Shown here in pieces: positions 5,867 to 9,125 of a DNA stretch of 9,125 nucleotides. Numbering within the stretch: the stretch's first letter is position 1; each line of letters opens with the position of its first letter. The DNA is taken from contig JAISDD010000079.1 in the NCBI GenBank assembly GCA_031265005.1, positions 1-9,125 of the forward strand. Reading direction: 5' to 3'. The notes under the pieces are model-generated. The model was not told the DNA's origin. It saw only the letters and a program-made list of their open reading frames with translations, and ran no database searches. The stretch comes from Syntrophomonadaceae bacterium. GTDB lineage: Bacteria > Bacillota > Syntrophomonadia > Syntrophomonadales > Syntrophomonadaceae. The translations under genes and the position numbers were made by a program.

Positions 5867-7386
5867 AATATCGCCATCATGTCATACCAGCTGCCGCGTC
5901 CGTAAAAATTGTTATAATTAAAGGGGAAATTGCTGTAATAAGGTTCCTTTGGTTCTTGACCCTCGTTCCATACTATATAATTTTCTAAAAAGGTGCTTTC
6001 TTTTAAATCAACTAATTTGGTCAAATCACTGCCGTCAGTATTAATGCGCCAGATGCTCATTTTATAATCGTTATCGATACGTCCGAAAAGTATCTGGCCG
6101 TTATTGATGAGGACAGGCGATTCGTTGGAATAAAACGGGTCATCGGTTAAATTTATCAAAGAATTATCCCGCAAAGCATAAAGCTGCCGGCGCACTGAGT
6201 TATCCCAATGTACATACCAAGGATCGATCGATGGCGTTTCCATACCGGCAAAATAAACGGCCTGTCCTTTGCTGTCCACTACCGGCGAAGCGGGCAGGAT
6301 ATCTGAAGTTATCAATTCTTCATAGGTAATCTCCGAAGTGCTGTCTGTTGAATCAAGCTGATCGGAATTTTGAATGTTAAAAGTTACGAGCTGCAAAATT
6401 TTATTGCCGGACATGATACGGTCGCCGCCGCTTAACATGAAAAGCGTCCCATCTTCAGAAAATTGTAAATTTTCAGGATAAGCCAGCAAATACGTTTTAA
6501 TACTCAGCAAGCGGTCAGTATTGAAATCAAATACGGAAAGTCCTACGCCGTCCGCGGTAGTCGAACCGGAGGCTACTTCCTGCCAGATTAAAAGTTTGGA
6601 AGAATCCGGAGACCATTTGGCCGGATAATAAAGAGGGTAAAGAGCAATCATATATGCATGGTCAAATGGAGCTGTTCCCGGTTGCAGCTGCTTTAGGCCC
6701 TGGTTGGCGTCAGCGCTTTCATGGGTAAGATCCAAGACCCAGACCCCTGAATTTTGCATAGTATCTGTTCCGTTGAACGATTCCGCGTCAGATACGTGAT
6801 GAGTTTTGGTGAACGCCAATAGGCGGTTGTCTGGAGAAAGCATTAATTCTTCATATTCATCCCACTCTGTCTCTGTGTTTTCGGCCGGCAATAAAACCTG
6901 ACGCTCACCAGATATGTTTACCTGGACAATACCGTCTGGCACAGAGCTGATAATAAAGGAATCTTTATAACCTGGGCACCAATATATAAGTTCATCGGAC
7001 AACAATTGGAGTTTTTGGTCAGAAAAACGATAAGCGTATAACCGGTCTTCAGACATGTATCCGTCAATAAAGCCGTTATGTTCTGACAAATTGTCATTTT
7101 GGACAAAAGCCACCGTACTTCCGTCTTGAGAAAAAACAGGCTTAGAAATACCGGGCATGTCAACTAATTTTACCGCTTCGGCAGCGCTTGAGGAAAGACT
7201 TAATCCATAAAGACCGTCATTACCGGTATAGACCAGCATTTGACCTGTTTCTGCGGCGCTGGAAAGAGCGGGGACGACCTTATCTCCCGAAATAGTTGAA
7301 ACGAGCGAAAAACAAGAGGTCAGTAACAAAGACGAGGCGAATAATGTCAATATAACAAACAGTGAAAACTTTTTGGGATGAGCCAT
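5863..7386 (-). CDS. Lipoprotein with TolB/WD40-like beta-propeller repeats
   Basis: This 507-residue exported protein begins with a lipoprotein signal peptide: MAHPKK, a hydrophobic stretch, then lipobox LTSC with Cys25 as the lipidated residue. The mature part has repeated blade motifs of the PD40/TolB-propeller kind: PVFSQDGSTVAFV (83-95), LMLSPDNRLLAF (181-192), AKWSPDSSKLLIW (256-268), LQFSEDGTLFML (307-318), PVVDSKGQAVYF (368-379) and SPVLINNGQILFG (423-435), followed by IWRINTDGSDLTKLVD (445-460). This predicts a six- or seven-blade propeller anchored outside the cytoplasmic membrane, probably for protein or ligand binding. The tail (481-507) is rich in Tyr, Phe, Asn and Trp. I chose ATG 7384-7386 because AAGGAAGG (7397-7404) lies 10 bases upstream and the signal peptide starts there; the ATG at 7408-7410 lacks such a site. 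A link to the upstream kinase gene is possible. The specific function is unknown. Confidence 0.85.
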   Translation of the reverse strand: MAHPKKFSLFVILTLFASSLLLTSCFSLVSTISGDKVVPALSSAAETGQMLVYTGNDGLYGLSLSSSAAEAVKLVDMPGISKPVFSQDGSTVAFVQNDNLSEHNGFIDGYMSEDRLYAYRFSDQKLQLLSDELIYWCPGYKDSFIISSVPDGIVQVNISGERQVLLPAENTETEWDEYEELMLSPDNRLLAFTKTHHVSDAESFNGTDTMQNSGVWVLDLTHESADANQGLKQLQPGTAPFDHAYMIALYPLYYPAKWSPDSSKLLIWQEVASGSTTADGVGLSVFDFNTDRLLSIKTYLLAYPENLQFSEDGTLFMLSGGDRIMSGNKILQLVTFNIQNSDQLDSTDSTSEITYEELITSDILPASPVVDSKGQAVYFAGMETPSIDPWYVHWDNSVRRQLYALRDNSLINLTDDPFYSNESPVLINNGQILFGRIDNDYKMSIWRINTDGSDLTKLVDLKESTFLENYIVWNEGQEPKEPYYSNFPFNYNNFYGRGSWYDMMAIF

Positions 7387-7396
7387 ATAAAAAATA

Positions 7397-7404
7397 CCTT
7401 CCTT
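7397..7404 (-). promoter_or_regulatory. Ribosome binding site that fixes the lipoprotein start
   Basis: AAGGAAGG on the minus strand lies 10 bases before the ATG at 7384-7386 and overlaps codons of the longer in-frame alternative starting at 7410. It supports the shorter protein, which begins directly with a typical lipoprotein signal peptide. No convincing promoter could be identified in the AT-rich bases 7411-7605. Confidence 0.65.
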
Positions 7405-7605
7405 ACTCATATCAATTAATCAACACAAAAAGAAGTGGCCGCAAATCAAGCCATTCGATTGAAAGATAATATTATTTGATAAATTTAAATTAATGACTTA
7501 TTTATACCATTAAAAATCCAAAAAATCCAGAAAAATTTATTTTTTGTCGAAATATATATTAATTTGTTGTTTTAACCAAATTTATAAGCTGCAAATGCCT
7601 GTAAA

Positions 7606-9125
7606 TCAAGCAGGAGCGGAGGTAGTGTTCAAATAGTCAGACAGGTCTTTCAGCAATTGTTCTGTGGCGGCAATCAGCGCGTCATTCTGTTCAAGCACCG
7701 TTTTCAAGTCGCCCTCTTTCGCGGCCAATTCCAGAGCCTCGGCCAATTTGCCAATTTCGGCGGCGTGAATGCCGTAACTGCTGCCTTTTAGTCCGTGTAC
7801 GGAAATAATATAGTCTGGCAGATTTTCTTCTGAAGGGGAGCGCAGTTTTTCCAAAATATCCGGTATGCTTTTGAGGTAAGATTGGAGGATGCGCCAATAT
7901 GTTTTTTCGCTGCGATAGCGCTGAATACCGCCGGGCATGTCCAGTCCGGGAACGCTTTTTACTGCGGCTGGTTTCTCCAAATTTTCCGTTTTCTCCGGCC
8001 CGGGAACCTCTACCGTTGCTGGGGTTTCAGATTCATTCCGTCCGCTTTTGATCCAGCGGGTCAAGACCGCGTCCATCCGTGTGATGTCGATGGGTTTAGA
8101 GATATAATCATTGAAGCCGCTGGCCATAAACATCTCATCGTTCCCCGCCAGAGCGTTGGCGGTCAGAGCGACGATCGGCACGGTCAGGGCGTATTCGGAG
8201 CCTATGCTGTTGCGGATTCTTTTGGTGGTTTCAATGCCGTCCATTTCCGGCATCATATGATCCATCAAAATCAGGTCGTAATGTACCGTTTCCTTCCGCA
8301 GGCGCTCCAGGGCTTCTTTGCCGCTGGATACGCAGTCCACGGTCAACCCGTAAGGCTCCAGCAATCCTTTGGCCACTTCCAGGTTTATAGCCACGTCGTC
8401 CACCACCAGTACCTTGCCGTAGGGCATGGGCATATAGGTCCTAAGCGGCTCCTCCGCGGTATCGCGGCGTTCCGTCATGAAGCGCAGGCTGTTTAATTTT
8501 TCCGCGGCCGCGGCGCCTATGGGAGAGGGGTCCGCCACTGTCTGAGGGATCCGCACGGTAAATGTGCTGCCGGCTCCATATTCGCTTTCAACGGCGATGG
8601 TTCCGTCCATGAGGTCCAAAAGCCGTTTGGTGATGGAAAGGCCCAGGCCGGTACCCTCGATTTTTCGGTTAGCCTTTGCGTCCAGTTGGATATATTCGGA
8701 AAAAAGTCGGCCTATGTCTTCTTTTCGGATACCGATGCCGGTATCGCTGACAGCCATGATCAGAATGAAATTTTCTTCGGATTTTTCCGAAGAAATCCGC
8801 AAGCGCACCTGGCCTTGTTTTGTGTATTTGATGGCGTTAGAAAGGACATTGTTCAGGATTTGTTTGATGCGAAGCTCATCTCCGTATAGCTTGGAAGGCA
8901 ATGCTTCATCTGCCGACAATTCAAAGGTTATAGGTTTGCCGCCAATACGCACCATGTTTAGCTGAACAGTATCGCTGATCAGGCTTTGCGTATGGTATTC
9001 CGTCAGAACGGTTTCAAAGCTGCCGGATTCGATTTTGGAAATATCCAAAATATCATTGATGATGCTCAGCAGGGTGACGCCGGAGCCGCGTATTTTATCG
9101 ATATTGGCGTAAGTTTGTTCCGGCA
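7606..9125 (-). CDS. Hybrid sensor histidine kinase with receiver and HPt domains, C-terminal part
   Basis: The gene enters from the right edge, so its sensor region and phosphorylated His box are outside the window. The frame is open to 9125, and the TTG at 9046-9048 is only an internal Leu codon in SIINDILDISKIESG, the end of the HisKA dimerization domain. Numbering from that codon, the ATPase domain has the N box LNNVLSNAIKY (65-75), G1 SDTGIGI (101-107) and G2 EGTGLGLSI (131-139). The receiver domain (about 211-334) has acidic pair D217-D218, phosphoacceptor D263 in LILMDHMMPEMDG, T296 and K318. A Pro/Glu-rich linker follows. The C-terminal HPt domain has His418 in VHGLKGSSYG. This is a complete phosphorelay order as in BarA/EvgS-type kinases. 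The final output must be a separate response regulator, not present here. The signal is unknown. Confidence 0.95.
   Translation of the reverse strand, partial: PEQTYANIDKIRGSGVTLLSIINDILDISKIESGSFETVLTEYHTQSLISDTVQLNMVRIGGKPITFELSADEALPSKLYGDELRIKQILNNVLSNAIKYTKQGQVRLRISSEKSEENFILIMAVSDTGIGIRKEDIGRLFSEYIQLDAKANRKIEGTGLGLSITKRLLDLMDGTIAVESEYGAGSTFTVRIPQTVADPSPIGAAAAEKLNSLRFMTERRDTAEEPLRTYMPMPYGKVLVVDDVAINLEVAKGLLEPYGLTVDCVSSGKEALERLRKETVHYDLILMDHMMPEMDGIETTKRIRNSIGSEYALTVPIVALTANALAGNDEMFMASGFNDYISKPIDITRMDAVLTRWIKSGRNESETPATVEVPGPEKTENLEKPAAVKSVPGLDMPGGIQRYRSEKTYWRILQSYLKSIPDILEKLRSPSEENLPDYIISVHGLKGSSYGIHAAEIGKLAEALELAAKEGDLKTVLEQNDALIAATEQLLKDLSDYLNTTSAPA

Noticed and set aside
7441..7611. 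Direct repeat GYAAATCAAGC at 7441-7451 and 7601-7611
   Set aside because: Eleven bases with one mismatch in AT-rich DNA can occur by chance, and no element or border structure lies between the copies.
7882..8496. Long plus-strand open frame of 204 codons opposite the kinase gene
   Set aside because: It is the antisense shadow of the conserved receiver and HPt coding sequence and shows no protein-family features.
9046..9048. TTG as the start codon of the histidine kinase
   Set aside because: The frame stays open to the window edge with typical HisKA sequence (ANIDKIRGSGVTLLSIIND), so the codon is an internal Leu and the gene is truncated by the window.

Overview
The window looks like chromosomal DNA of an anaerobic or facultative member of the Firmicutes, probably Negativicutes or Clostridia. 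This rests on purine-rich Shine-Dalgarno sites before most genes, moderate GC with AT-rich spacers, a ThiC tail with a C-x2-C-x3-C motif, a cysteine-rich DUF1847 protein and a DUF4418-FtsX-ABC operon. It is an inference from gene content. No 16S or other phylogenetic marker is present.

Layout. Bases 2-241 (+) hold the 3' end of thiC. A 312-base spacer with competing inverted repeats follows. Bases 554-2008 (-) hold cobQ (cobyric acid synthase), with its own promoter at 2102-2129. A 472-base divergent region then carries a near-ideal sigma-A promoter (2313-2340) and a leader that contains a strong intrinsic terminator (2403-2454). Behind it lies a three-gene (+) operon: a DUF4418-like membrane protein (2481-2945), an FtsX/MacB-type permease (2954-4144) and its ATPase (4144-4890). 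A 322-base spacer with nested inverted repeats follows, then a DUF1847 protein with 11 cysteines (5213-5866, +). The last two genes are on the minus strand: a beta-propeller lipoprotein (5863-7386), whose stop codon overlaps that of the DUF1847 gene, and the C-terminal part of a hybrid histidine kinase with receiver and HPt domains (7606 to the window edge).

Functional picture. ThiC and CobQ make cofactors (thiamin pyrimidine and cobalamin) but are transcribed toward each other, so they are neighbours and not an operon. The ABC operon is one transcription unit and seems to be switched by premature termination in its leader. Its signal and cargo are not evident. The kinase and lipoprotein lie in the same direction, 219 bases apart, and may or may not work together. 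No mobile element, CRISPR array, tRNA or rRNA was seen. The most promising undescribed item is the leader-controlled DUF4418-ABC operon, followed by the palindrome-rich spacer at 4924-5100.
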